From Spinacia oleracea (Eukaryota; Streptophyta; Magnoliopsida; Caryophyllales; Amaranthaceae), in NCBI RefSeq assembly GCF_020520425.1, contig NC_079492.1, forward strand, positions 103,203,157-103,267,156: 64,000 bases of DNA, written 5' to 3'. A program made the position numbers and the translations under genes. Position 1 is the stretch's first letter. Each line of letters begins with the position of its first letter. Of this stretch, positions 47,502 through 59,503 are shown piece by piece. The notes beneath the pieces are model-generated. The model was not told the origin of the DNA, ran no database searches, and saw only the letters and a list, made by a program, of their open reading frames with translations.

Positions 47502-49968
47502 GTTTGTTTTCCGCATCATACCTAGTTGTAATTATTTGCATTAGTTTTCTGATTTGGTCTATTTATGATCTTTCAACTAAATCAGTCAACACAGAATTAC
47601 AATGAGAATAATTATTGATTGTTAGTATCTTGCCTGCATCTTGTTATAGTGTAATTGTGTAAGTTCACCTTATCTAGGATGCTTATCTGTTTCACCTGTC
47701 ATGGAACAAACAAACAGTAAGAAAATGACTATGAATACATTGTTTAGGTTAAGTCCTTCAGGAATTCTTCTACAGAACTTCTTATGTGGACTATATTATC
47801 CACAAATTGGGAGTGATGCAGTTGTACCTGAGTTTTGCAAAGTTTCTCTTTGTAAATAACTAGTTAAATTCTCAGCAGTCTTGAGTTTTTGTTGTTGTAC
47901 TGCTATATTTTGTCTGTAGTATGCGTGTTTTTGCTGCTTTGCTGCTATATTCTGTCTGTAGTATGCTAGGTAGCCAAATTTCATGAGATGAGTGTTTATT
48001 TTTATCTATTTACTAATTCAACTAAAGTGCAAATATGATAACGATCGTGCTCATATTTACCTAAGTTGACCTTATTTGTCCTAATTTTACCTAAGTTGGC
48101 CAAATATGACATAATTTGACAAAAAATGGCCTACTTTGTCCTAAGTTGAAATGATTGTGCTCATATTTACTTAAGGTGACATTAGTTGACCTAACTTGAT
48201 TACTTTTGTCCAAAATTCCTTTATTTGTCCTAAATTTACCTAAGTTGACCTTAATTGTCCTAATTTTACCTAAGTTGGACAAATATGACATAATTTGACA
48301 AAAATTGGCCTACTTTGACCTTAGTTGAAACGATCGTGTTCATATTTACCTAAGTTGACCTAAGTTGAGCTTAATTTACCTACTTGACCTTATTTGTCCT
48401 AATTTTACCTAAGTTGGTCGAATATGACATAATTTGACAAAAATTGGCCTACTTTGACCTAAGTTGAAACGATCGTGCTCATATTTACCTAAGTTGACCA
48501 AAGTTGACCTTATTTGTCCTAATTTTACCTAAGTTGGCCAAATATGACATAATTTGACAAAATTTGGCCTACTTTGTCCTAAGTTGAAACGACTATGCTC
48601 ATATTTACCTAAGTTGACATAAGTTGAGCTTAATTTACCTAAGTTGACCTTATTTGTCCTAATTTTACCTAAGTTGGCCGAATATGACATAATTTGACAA
48701 ACATTGGCCTACTTTGACCTTAATTTAAACGATCATGCTCATATTTACTTAAGTTGACCAAAGTTTACCTAAGTTGACCTTATTTGTCCTAATTTTACCT
48801 AAGTTGGCCAAATATGACACAATTTGACAAAAATTAGCCTACTTTGTCCTAAGTTGAAATGATCGTGCTCATATTTACCTAAGTTGACCTAAGTTGAGCT
48901 AAGTTTACCAAATTTGAGCTTATTTTTCCTAAATTTACCTAAGTTGGTCGAATATGACATAATTTGACAAAAATTGGCCTACTTTGACCTTAGTTGAAAC
49001 ATTCGTGCTCATATTTACCTAAGTTGACCTAAGTTGACCAAAGTTTACCTAATTTGACCTTATTTGTCCTAATTTTACCTAAGTTGGCCAAATATGACAT
49101 AATTTGACAAAAATTGGCCTAATTTGACCTTAGTTGAAACATTCGTTCTCATATTTACCTAAGTTCACCTAAGTTGACCAAAGTTTACCTAATTTGACCT
49201 TATTTGTCCTAATTTTACCTAAGTTGGCCAAATATGACATAATTTGACAAAAATTGGCCTACTTTGTCCTAAGTTGGAACGATCGTGCTTATATTTACTT
49301 AAGTTGACATAAGTTGACCTAATTTGATTATTTTTGCCCAAAATGATCTTGTTTCTCCTAAATTTACCAAAGTTTACCTAAGTTGACCAAAATTTTCCTA
49401 ATTTGACCAAAGTTGACCTAGGTTGACCTTATTTTACCTAAGTTTACCTAAGATGAGAAATATGATCTAATTTGACAAAAATTGGCCTACTTTGACCTAA
49501 ATTGAAACGATCGTGCTCATATTTACCTAAGTTGACATTAATTGAACTAATTTGACCTAATTTGATTACTTTTTCCCAAAATGGCCTTATTTGTCCTAAA
49601 TTTACCAAAGTTTACCTAAGTTAACCAAAATTTGCCTAATTTGACCAAAGTTTACCTAATTTGACTTGTAGTGTGTATCTTTGTCCTTAATTCTGTTCTG
49701 AAACTGTTTTGATTACGTATGTTCTGAATTTCGCATGACTCTGTTTTGGGGGTGGTAATTTGACATGACTTCACTTGTTTTCTTAATCCTTAATTATGTT
49801 CTGAATATGTTTTGGGTGTTTGTGTTATGTTCTGAATCCCTTTTCCATGTTTCTATTATGTTCTGAATATCTTTTCGTTGATTTTGTTCTAATCTGTATT
49901 AAGTTTTGAATATGTTATGTTCTAAACCTTTTCCCTTACTTAATTTATTATTGTTCCATATGTCCAAG
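47502..49968 (+). other. Probable large intron of the MULE transposase gene
   Basis: A GT follows the ISDEHQ codons and an AG precedes AILNVVAAVHP. In intact MULEs these two segments are adjacent, so the 2467 bp between them is an intron or later insertion. Most of it is a minisatellite. Confidence 0.55.
48034..49680. repeat. Minisatellite with ~10-bp subunits and 120-140-bp higher-order units
   Basis: The landmark AATATGACATAATTTGAC recurs at 48103, 48282, 48421, 48541, 48681, 48811, 48951, 49091, 49231 and (diverged) 49459. Spacings are 179, 139, 120, 140, 130, 140, 140, 140 and 228. A second landmark, CGATCGTGCTCATATTTACC, keeps the same rhythm. Between landmarks are variable numbers of a ~10-bp motif CCTAAGTTGA. 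No ORF is present. Confidence 0.9.
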
Positions 49969-52008
49969 GCTATATTAAATGTCGTTGCAGCAGTTCACCC
50001 AAAAGCAGAGCATAAACACTATGTGAGGCACATCTTTGCTCATTGGAACAAGACTTAGAGAGGTGATGAGATGAAGCTTTTATTCTGGAAATTGTCAAGG
50101 CTTACAACCTTGTCGACTACACTGATGCCTTGAAGGAACTGACACAGTTAAATGTTGATGTTGCCACTGCATTTAAGGGCTACAAACCATAGGTTTTCTT
50201 TAGAGTTTTTCTAGATACATCAATGAAGATTGATTCCATAACCTCCAACATAGCAGAAATATTTAATGGATACATTATTCAAGCGAGAACTAAACATATG
50301 ATCTTCATGTTAGAAGACATCGGAAAAAACTTGATGCAAAGGTTGGTGGTGAAAAGACAGCAAATGGAGAAGTCGACATCAATCCTCTGTCCAAGAATAC
50401 AACAGAAGCTAGAAAAAGAGAAGGACAAGGCTGCCAATTGTGATGTAATACCCTCAACAGATACATTGTTCAATGTGAATTATTATCTGGATCAGTTGGT
50501 GGTTGATTTGGAAGCAAGGACATGTTCATGCAGAAAGTGGACATGTTTGGCATTCCATGTTGTCATGCCATTGCGTGTATCTTTTTCCAAAACAAGGAGG
50601 CTGAGGAGTATGTTGATCAATGCTACAGGAGACAGGAATACTTAACTGCATATTCAGGCACAATTGTTGTTTCAGTAGCTAAGTTGTGTGTAATTGCATT
50701 GTGATTGCATGTATGTGTGTATTCTATGATTTGTGTGTGTGTAACATTCTGTTTGTGTATGTGTTTGTGTGTGTGTACAGGTTCCATTCCACCTACTGAT
50801 CATAGAGCTACTGGCCAAGGATTTAATACCACTTGGATCCCCCTCCCATCAAAATAGGGTCAGGCAGACCGGGGAGAAATAGGGTCAAGGATCCTTTTGA
50901 GAACCCGAAAAATCCTGGTCTCCTATCAAGGACCGGGATGGGAATGACTTGTAGTACGTGTTTGTCAAGTCAAAGGGCATGATAAAAGAAGATGTCCTAA
51001 CAGAGACACTACTGTTGTTGCAGAACCAGCCCCAAAAAAACATAGGGGTAGACCAAGGAAGGATGGTCAGCCCCCTCACTCTCGTGCTCCTTCTGTTACT
51101 TCTCCATCTACCATAACTCAAACTACAACACCAAGAACAAACACATCCACCTTTGCAACTGCATTTTCTCGAGGCACTCGATCGAATAATGCTCAGCATC
51201 ACTCTTCTTCATGCTAACCTAGCCAACTTGGTAGAGGCGGGATGATGATTCTAGGTGGTAGGGGTTCTAGGGGTGGAAATACTGGAAGGGGAAGGGGCAA
51301 CAATGGAGGGAGGGGTAAAGAGAAAGTAATTTTTCATTCTCATTCTCATTTACTCTTTAGTAAGTCTGTATATGTTCTGCATACATCTCCCTTTTTTCTT
51401 TCGATCTATGCTTGTGTGATGATGATTTATGTTTACAATCCGACACTAGCTTAAGTGTATAAAATAATTTTTGTATACATATGAGTTTGTGCCATGCAAA
51501 CGACTATCATGAGGCTTGTTTACAACTACTAATTGACAATAACTTATCAAAGATTCCGATGAGGCTGAACCGCAAAGCTGTAGAGTTCAGGCAATTCCTT
51601 AACACTCTACATCTTTCATAGCAGAATCTGTAGCTGTAGTTAAGACTTGAGAAATAATTTAGAATGTAGTTGAGTGTGGATTGCTGCAGATATGGTATAC
51701 AAAAGTAGATGATGGAGTTTGTACAAGGATTTTACAATGTTTTTTTTTTTGTAATCTCACTTACTTCATCAAACAGGTACCTATTGGTGTTGGAATGTAT
51801 GTTGCCTCGGATGGGATTGCAACGACAAGTGGAGGTAGAGGGAGAGGGAGGGGTAAAAAGCAGGTATTATTTTATGACTTTGTAGCTTGTTAACTTGTTG
51901 ATTCCTTAAGTGTCTTCACTCATTTGGTATAATTTTGTGACACAGGTTGCAACATTTGTTGGAACACAGTCGAGCCAAGTTTCCAGTGGTCATCAACCAA
52001 CTTTGTAG

Positions 52009-52706
52009 GACAAGTAACGATGCATGAACCAACTGTAGGCAACAATAATTTGACCATTTTGTGCAGCCAATCAGAAGCTAACAGTAACAGTAGCAGGAAG
52101 TCAGCTTAGGCTAATTTAAAGTAAAGTATTTGGGCTTATTTTGTGTAGTTCAGAAAACAACATTTAGGCAAGAATTGAGTTTGTCTTTTGGTAGATTTTG
52201 CACACTAAACTTATACTTTGCACACATTAATTAGCCAAGTATTTGGCCTTCTTATTTTGTGTAGTTCATATATGCTTTGGAAGTTAATGCGTGAATGAAC
52301 GTGCTTTTGAAAACTTATACTTGTATCAACTTCAATTTTACGCAAATTGTTGAAGTAAACCTATTTCGGTGCAACTTAAGTCCTATTATGCTCGTTTAAA
52401 GTCATGTTGCACAATTCTCGTCAACTTATGCTCGTTTCAAATTAGATACTACGATTGCCCATTTCAAGTCAACTCTTGCTCATTTTAAGTCAACAATTTG
52501 CTCATTTCTTCATAACGTTAGGATTCTTTGAAGTAAAACTATGCTCGTAATTTAGGATAATTAATTGTCATCTAACTCGTAATGCAAAGTTGTCAAATAA
52601 CTCGTATGCGAAGGTGTCAAATAACTCGCAATTTGAAGTCAACAACCTTTATCATTTTATTGCCACCATGGAAACAACTTACAAGTAGAAACAAACTAAT
52701 TGTTAA
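52009..52706. other. Spacer after the MULE gene
   Basis: AT-rich sequence. At 52380-52640 there are loosely repeated phrases such as TATGCTCGTTTCAA and CTCATTTTAAGTCAAC and three copies of GTCAAATAACTCG-like sequence. No gene seen. Confidence 0.45.
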
Positions 52707-53421
52707 CTACTTCAACCAAAAAACAAGAAGGGCAAAAAACACCCATGAGAAATACAGAGCCATGGTACAATTCATTTCGTTCCTTGAACTCTTCATCAAT
52801 TCAATACACATTTGGCAAAGCTCGTTCTTCATTTCTTGAACATCTTCCTCCATATTATTCTTTTTAGTCTGCAATTTTTTGATCTTCCTCCATCAACTTC
52901 TTGTCGATCATACTCCATCTTAGATATGGTAGTATTAGATTCAAAAATCTGAAGTTCAAGGTGGTCAAGTTCATTGTTACCAGGAAGAATCCACCAGAAA
53001 ATTTCGCACTTCGAATTCTACAATACGATTAACACGACCAAATTAATCAACCAAACCAACATTAACCAACCTTGCCAAAATCGATTACTAATTTATCCCA
53101 CAAAAATTCAATTAACCCTCATTAATTAGGGTGAATGAATCCTAAATACATGAATTAAAATTAATTGCAAAGTTTTTACCCTTACAAACTAACCCTAAAC
53201 AATTCGTGACTTGTGGTGAAAATCACAAAAAATTGCCACAAATCAAAGGATCTTACTGGCCATAAAGGGCAGCCGTGAAACTTCATTCCAACATTTGGAC
53301 CGCACTTAACAATATGCATAACAGAGTAATTTCCACATTCACACAACAATGGTGGCACCATCCCTCCCCTTGAATTTGATGAAGACCCATATCCGACAGG
53401 TAATTGCTTTACACCAGCCAT
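52707..53421 (-). pseudogene. GRF-type zinc finger protein gene, probably broken
   Basis: Exon 1 (53421-53267) encodes MAGVKQLPVGYGSSS... with a zf-GRF zinc finger start (LCECGNY...KFHGCPLWP). The donor is at 53266-53265, and the second exon begins near 53014 after TGTAG in the matching phase with KCEIFWWILPGNNEL, the expected C-terminal half of the finger (C-x-F-x-W). This is followed by a coiled-coil-like region (LDHLELQIFES), then MKNELCQMCIELMKSS and a hydrophobic C-terminus YFSWVFFALLVFW. Two frameshifts in the second exon (near 52880-52920) suggest decay. GRF fingers bind nucleic acid in other proteins. The role here is unknown, and this small gene type is common near plant transposons. 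Confidence 0.65.
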
Positions 53422-54308
53422 AGTAATTGGTGATTTTCTTTCTAATTTCGAATGAAGAGGTGTGAGGGAGCAAGAATGGTGGAAAAGAAGAAATCTCGCA
53501 GAGGAGGGAAAGGAGTGCAGAGGAGAGCAAGAAAAATAGCAGAGAAAATGAGGAAGAAAGAGAAAGAAGGAAAATCTTACAACCTTTAAAAGTGAGGAGT
53601 TGATTTTTACTATTCATCCAATAGTGTAGTGACGGAACTGCCCTCAACTTCCTTCACAATTTCGTTTTTCCCCTCCTCCTCATACACCTGACTGAGCAAG
53701 CTCCTCGTAGCTGCCTTCATTTTGTACTCTATTGCCTCTCTCTCCTGATATTCAGCTCTTTTCTCTCTCCTCATTTTCTCTGCCATTCAAGCTCCTCATT
53801 TTCTAGGGTTCTAAACTTCCATTCCTTTCTTCATAATTCACTCCATCGAATACCAAACCACTCTAACTCCTAATTATCAATTTCAAATCGAAACTATAAA
53901 TTCTTAATTACAAAGTGACCGATGAACGATTTTTGGAAAATTAGGGTTTCTGTTCTTCAGAAAAGGTCAGATCTTCGCGTGTTTTGATCAATTTAATGCT
54001 ATTTTCGCTACTTTTGTTGATTGTTGATGAGATTCTGTATGGCCATCTCCCATCGAAGGTGTGTTTTGTTTTGTCATTATTTATCCAGGACTATGGATTT
54101 CGTTTCATGTGATGTATAGGTGAGGCCTCATTCTTATGTATATTATGCAGATCTGCTTTTCCTCCTTTGCTTCTTCCCACTCGCTCGAACCAAATCCAAC
54201 GTACACCAGGTATCATATATTTCTTCATCTTTACATCATCAAGTGATTTCTAAGTTGTTAATCTGATTTTATTTCAGTATTAAATTAGAGTAGTGTGTGT
54301 TGCAAAGA
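53422..54308. other. Spacer with possible 5' untranslated exons
   Basis: Pyrimidine-rich stretches (53680-53800), then segments bounded by AG/GT, for example 54150-54210, that could be untranslated exons leading to the ribosomal P2-like start at 54309. No protein homology in the segment itself. Confidence 0.3.
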
Positions 54309-54353
54309 TGAAGATTATTGCCGCTTGCTTGTTGGTTGCTTTGGGCGGTAATT
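54309..54353 (+). pseudogene. First coding exon of a 60S acidic ribosomal protein P2-like gene
   Basis: ATG AAG... encodes MKIIAACLLVALGG, close to the conserved N-terminus of plant ribosomal stalk protein P2 (MKVVAAYLLAVLGGN). A GT donor (GCGGTAAT) follows at the place where plant P2 genes have an intron. The remaining exons (ADDLK...ILGSVGA, acidic tail) were not found downstream. It is therefore an exon fragment. The match is short, and a chance signal-peptide-like ORF cannot be excluded. Confidence 0.4.
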
Positions 54354-54611
54354 TATTTCCATGATTTTTCTACATATATAGAGAATTGTCAATATTCAGC
54401 CAAGAATTCAAGAATAAATTTGCAAGAAGTTTAAGGAGGCGTTTGTTTACTTCAAAGTGGAGATTTTGTGGTTTTTGGATTTGATTGGAAGGAGAAAAAA
54501 ATAAAATACACGTATTCAAAAAATTCGAAGCAATAAATTCGAAGTTGTTATTTAATTCACCAATCTGACATAAAAGGTAAGCAGAAAAAGAAAAAAAAAA
54601 GCTTAACAAAC

Positions 54612-55008
54612 CTTGACTAGTGATGAGCATATAAACATGACCCAAAGCCAAAATATCTGTTGGCTTAAGCAGCTTAACTCGAGTTATCCGCACCGTGTTC
54701 CGCCCATCTCCGGCACCTGTGCCTATGCTGATGTTTTTGTTATCACTGCCTTTGTTGTGGCTGTTGTTTTTGTTGTCTTTGCATTTGCTGTTGTTTTTCT
54801 GGTTGTTGTTGTCGCCACTGCTATTGATTTTCTGGGTGTTGTTGCTGTTATTGTTGGTGTGACGGATGGTGGTGGTGATAAGAAAAGCGACATAATGACC
54901 AAGGTTCTTTTTCATGTTTTCACTTGCAGGAATAGCCCAATACAATTTTTCAACCTTACGGTGTTGGATTACCAATTTTGTTGCATCTATAGCTTGGCGA
55001 TTTCCCAC
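54612..55008 (-). pseudogene. PADRE/DUF4228 protein gene, first exon only
   Basis: Begins MGNRQAIDATKLVIQH (Gly-2 is a candidate N-myristoylation site). It continues EKLYWAIPASE...MKKN...HYVAFLI, has a long Asn/Lys-rich low-complexity insert (repeated CAACAA codons on the minus strand), and ends RVKLLKPTDILALGHVYMLITSQ. These are the conserved blocks of the plant DUF4228/PADRE family, linked in general to stress and pathogen response. A donor GT follows at 54611-54610. The expected second exon (EVMKGL...) was not found: the region beyond is the P2-like exon on the other strand. The HPxGK motif is shortened by a small deletion. Confidence 0.65.
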
Positions 55009-58000
55009 ATTTCTCTGTTTCTCTCTCCTCCTGCTTCAGAGAGTTTCATGGTCATGGACGTGTATGTGTCAGCCCGCTCAGCCTTTTTTACCTCATGATT
55101 ACATCACGGGCTAGGTATGCTAGACAATTTTGTATCATCTGTATGAAGCTTGTGGCCACTTGCCTTTAGTTTATACCTTTGTTTTATTCACTGCAAAATC
55201 TCAAGGGATGTTTAGTTAACGAGTTGAATCTGTTCTGAGCGTGGATGGTCAAACCAGAAGAAACTACAAGGTGGGATTGGAGAGGGATTGAGACTGTATT
55301 TGGTTTAAGTTGTTTAAGATCCAATCATATTAAGATTTAAGCAGGTTTCTAAATATTAATGTCTTTGCATTTGTTTTAAGTTGATTAAGGTTCGAGCGCG
55401 CTAGACTATAATCAATTAAGTGGATTGGAATTATATTTGATTTCAGTTCTTTAACTCCTTCTTTAAATAAAATTGATCAGGAGTAATAGATTAGGTTTAG
55501 GGAAAGGCTATCGTGTTTTGTTTTAGATTATCGGAAGTTGTCTTTTTAAATTTATTATTCGTTATTTATGGCAGAAGCCCTAAAATTTTTGTTTTAAAAT
55601 ATTGAAATTCTTGCTTAATCTGTGGATGTATTGTTGTTATATGATTTGGTTTGCATATAAACTTTTTTACTGACTTATCTGTTCTTTGTAGGCAGCTGCA
55701 GGGAAAGATTAAAGGCCAAGGCTTGAGTTACAAAGAGATTCAAATAAGAGGATTTTTTGCTTTCAGAAAAAAGAAGGTATAAATGTTGATTTGATTTATT
55801 AATTTATGGTCTTATAATGAGATTGCTTTTTTCATTTGATCTGTTTTGATGAATCTTTTACGTAATCTCAAAGGTAAGTACCTTCATATTTACTGGGTTT
55901 TGAATGTGCTGATTCTGCTGGGTTTTGAATGTGTTGTTTCTATTAGAATAAATTAATTGCACAAAATTTTTTTAATACTTAGAAGGCCCGTCAAGCTCAT
56001 TCTGACAGGAAATAATGTTGGAGTTGCGAAATAAACTGGAAACTTTACGAAAGTGATGCATTATTTGTGTTTTTTTGTTGTTTTTCTGGTGCATTAGTCT
56101 GGGGTTTGTTCATTTGTTGTACTAATATGTTTGAATTTCGGGGTTGTTATTGATCAAATGTATGGATTACTTCAGGGGTGTAAGAAGAAACTAAAAAAAT
56201 AAATCAAGCTTTGTTTTTTGGGTGGATTTGTAAATTCCCAATTTGATTTGTAGGGTTATTCTTGTGAGTGAGGAGTAGTATTTGATTTTGAGGATTTTTG
56301 CTAGGATTATGAGTTTTCAAACTCAGGATGTTCGTAGTGATCGTTCGAGGTTCTCACGGGGTCTATAATAGGAAGAAAATTAAACAAGTTAAATGCAAGC
56401 TAATAAATGCCTCTGTATTCCTTTTTTAACCATTTATTTTGAAAAGTACATAAATAGTGTGAAGTTGTGAAGGTAACCAGATTTCACACGATGACCACCA
56501 TCAACTAGAGAAATTTATACACAAGTAATTAATTGTAAAAGTCCTTCCCCCTTTTTTTAGCATGATACCAGAACCCCACATGAGAACAAGAGATTTGAGA
56601 AAATCGTTCATGAGGTAACTACAAGGAAAATCTGCCAAGTTCATATGGAATGGGGTTTCTTAATTAAGTTTGTTATGTTACAAAGTCAATGCTGGAAGCT
56701 GCTCTAATATTTTATTGATTAGAAACTCATCTGACTGGTAAACGAAAAAAGGAATTACCTTCTCACCAGTCATAACTAAAAAAGGGAGGGGACAGGGGAT
56801 CATGGTAAGAGAAAAACGTCACGTACTATATAACATCAAAGGCATATCTGACATGGAAGGCTTAATCCCTTCGAAGAGGTACCTTATTTCTAATCCATGA
56901 ATTACATCAAGTAGTTCAATCACATCAATCCTTGATCATCATGACATCTATGATAATTGTTTCATTACTTTCACCCCAATTATATTACATATGATGGTAT
57001 GGAAATGATTTTACATTTCATCTAAATTACATGAAACTGTAAAACAAACAATTTGTGTACAAGGTTCCTTGAATCTAGATATCCAAATTCTGAAACTTTA
57101 TCCTTATTAGTCATTATCCTAATACATACTTGATTTTTTTGGTTAAAATAGAGGCAAAATTGTCAAAAAGTACCTTGTTTTTAGGTCACTTTGTGCCAAA
57201 AATGTTCCCTTACTTTGAAGAGATTGCCTTACCCAGGCCTGCACCTACTAATATTGAACTCCATGTGTAGACCTTGGGGGTTAGATTTCCTATATCTCTC
57301 CTTGTGCCAGGACCCATAATATTTTCAATGCAAACTAATATTGAAATATCCTTTCTGCGTTTGTATTACTTATCACTGAGTGTTTATTTTTCCAGGGGTT
57401 TTTCTTAGGATTTCTTCCTATGTCAAAATAATTATTTTCTCCTTTAATGATTTGTCCCAAGTTTCCTATTCGTTTTACCACTTTATGTGCGGTTATGTTG
57501 TCTGTTATGAGTTTTTTTCAGTGCTTCATTTTGCTAATAGGGATTGTCCTGGTAATTATGTGTTTCATGATTGAATGATTCAATCTGATATTTGGCAATT
57601 GTGCTTGTGATGGGGGAGAATATGTTATTGAACTGATAAGAGCATAAGATTGTAGCTTGTTTTTGTGTGATATATGAGGTTGCGTCTTTTATGAATTAAA
57701 CTGATATAAGTGAAATTTAATGGAATACACTGTCCAATTTATATTATTCTGCATTTTCAAAGGAAACCCATGAGGTTAAGCTATAGTGAATCTACAGAGA
57801 ATTAACTGCTTATGGTCATAATTTATCCCTATTTGAGATGCTAAGTAGTAACCAGGGAGCACCCCTAAAAGAAATCAAGATCCAAACTTACCTTCTTAAA
57901 ACTGGCATTCTTAATTACTCTTGCATCAAAATTCTCGTATGTATGTAGATTTGAAGCTTCTTAACTCTTGTTTCTAAGTGATTCAGGTTACAGTTGAATG

Positions 58001-59287
58001 ATGGGTTATTCATTAGTCTTTTCCAGAACTGTTTGCTTTGGTTACTGATATTATTACATTTTTGTGTTTTCCAGATCTGTTTCCTTTAGCACCAACAAAT
58101 TGTAAGGAACTTCTTAGTTGTTCTTACTGTTATTATTACATTTTTTTTTGTCATCCTAAAATCGCCCCAAATTGTTCCAGATCTGGATTGTGGGTTGGCG
58201 TATTTGAATTTTACAATTGCTTGAGTTCATTAGTCTTTTCCAGATCTGTATGCTTTGGTTACTGATATGATTACATTTTTTGTGTTTTCCAGATCTGTTT
58301 CCTTTAGCACCAACAAATTGTAAGGAACTTCTTAGTTGTTCTTACTGTTATTATTACATTTTTTTTTTGTCATTGCTGCTTTTTTCGTGTGTTCTTAGCA
58401 AAACCCATTCATTAGAAAAGGGGGAAACAATTTACCTTGTTAGTTGTAGATAATTATGGGCCATATTATTTCCCTAAATAAATGAATACATTTTTACCTG
58501 TGTATATGTGTGTGTAACTTTTTGGAGAGAGGGATCACTGATTATCATGTTCTGTATTAGAATTGATTTAGTAATGGCCGGTACTAAATTATAGTCACTC
58601 TTGCTGGGGGTTAGAACGGAGCGATAGCAGTCTCAGATGCTGCCACTTTTTTCCAGGGGCACTTGTTTTGCAGTACGATTGTTTCGTAGATGATAGGAAT
58701 GTGCTAGAAGGGCACGAAAGAGGGGAGGGGAGACTGATTTTAAATTATGTTTGGTTTACATTCTTCCTCATTATTTTATTCTTTGAATTGCTTTAATTTC
58801 TCAAATTGGTTTAATTATTTTGAATTTAATCTTTGAATTGGAACTATTGATGAAGTTTTCAAGTGATGTAATGAACTACTATATTACCAGATTTTAAAAG
58901 TTGATAAAAATCTCTGGATTGTCACTCCCTCTGAAGTGTTACTTCTTAATCTTGGGAAAGCCTAATTATAGATTGCAAACAAGAATAGAGATATGAATTA
59001 TTGTCTCTTATTGTAGCTAAACCCTAATTGATTGTTGGATTTAATGCCCTACTCGTACTGTATGATTATCTCTTATTTTGATGAGTTCGAAGTTGTATTG
59101 ATGATCAATCACATGAAAGCAAATACTATGGTTTGTTTGAAATATGGGAAAATGGAGATGATTTCGAAGTTGTATTGATGATCAATCACATGAAAGCAAA
59201 TGCGATTTTTATTTACTGAAATTTGCGTTTGGTAAATTCAGTTAAGTTTTCTATGATAGTCTCTTATAACATAGTGTTTACATGTCA
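55009..59287. other. Long non-coding interval
   Basis: 4.3 kb of AT-rich sequence with no protein I can recognise. A small exon-like segment (55693-55778, bounded by AG and GT, encoding GLSYKEIQIRGFFAF) could belong to an unidentified gene. A direct duplication is present at 58011-58373. Confidence 0.45.
58011..58373. repeat. Direct duplication, period 217 bp
   Basis: Copy 1 starts CATTAGTCTTTTCCAGAACT at 58011 and copy 2 starts CATTAGTCTTTTCCAGATCT at 58228. Both continue with TTTCCTTTAGCACCAACAAA and end at a T-run. The second copy is slightly shorter. No function seen. Confidence 0.8.
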
Positions 59288-59503
59288 GGTTTTGTCATTA
59301 GTGGGGAGATTCGATCAACCACAGAAGGATAAGCCATTTGTTAGCCGATGTGTGGTGCAGGGAAATCTTGAGATTGGAAGTGTAAGAGAGGTTGATGTGA
59401 AATCCGGGCTTCCAGAGACTACGAGCACTGAGAGGTTGGAGGTTCTGGATGACAATGAGAATATTCTCAGTATCAGGATTGTTGGTGGAGATCATAGGCT
59501 AAG
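59288..59503 (+). pseudogene. PYR/PYL/RCAR abscisic acid receptor, second-exon fragment
   Basis: Following an AG acceptor the frame encodes LVGRFDQPQKDKPFVSRC, VVQGNLEIGSVREVDVKSGL, TTSTERLEVLDDNENILSIR and GGDHRL, clearly the PYL9/RCAR1-type START-like fold that binds ABA and inhibits PP2C phosphatases. The latch HRL is present. The gate loop reads SGLPE in place of SGLPA, and the conserved Trp and Arg of the VWSLVRRFD block are changed to Leu and Gly. The frame is cut at 59503/59504 by the LTR of element C, so the second half of the receptor is missing. Exon 1 (with the ABA-contacting Lys) was not found upstream. Confidence 0.85.

Larger units (their letters stand above)
46481..52008 (+). 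pseudogene. MULE (Mutator-like) transposase, MuDR type, broken
   Basis: Cut-and-paste transposase with recognisable order: N-terminal region (WKVGKRFPNKAAFKDPVAKY, 46690-46750), DDE catalytic domain with first Asp in VIAVDAYFLK (near 47290), GRDGNVQMYPI, second Asp in ISDEHQ (near 47490), and, after a large probable intron (47502-49968), VAAVHPKAEHKHYVRHIF and SNIAEIFNG with the catalytic Glu (near 50250). A SWIM zinc finger follows (CSCRKW...GIPCCHAI, near 50520-50570), then a zinc knuckle (GHDKRRCP, near 50975) and an RG-rich C-terminus ending at 52006-52008. Stops at 47332, near 47425 and near 50059, and a frameshift at the SWIM region, make it inactive. Terminal inverted repeats were not found. 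Confidence 0.85.

Noticed and set aside
54370-54611. C-terminal part of the 212-codon minus-strand ORF starting at 55008
   Set aside because: Homology to the PADRE family stops at LITSQ before a GT donor; the rest is intron read-through with no family match.
57380-58265. Plus-strand ORFs of 64 and 75 codons
   Set aside because: AT-rich, hydrophobic translations without family resemblance; the second lies over a tandem duplication.
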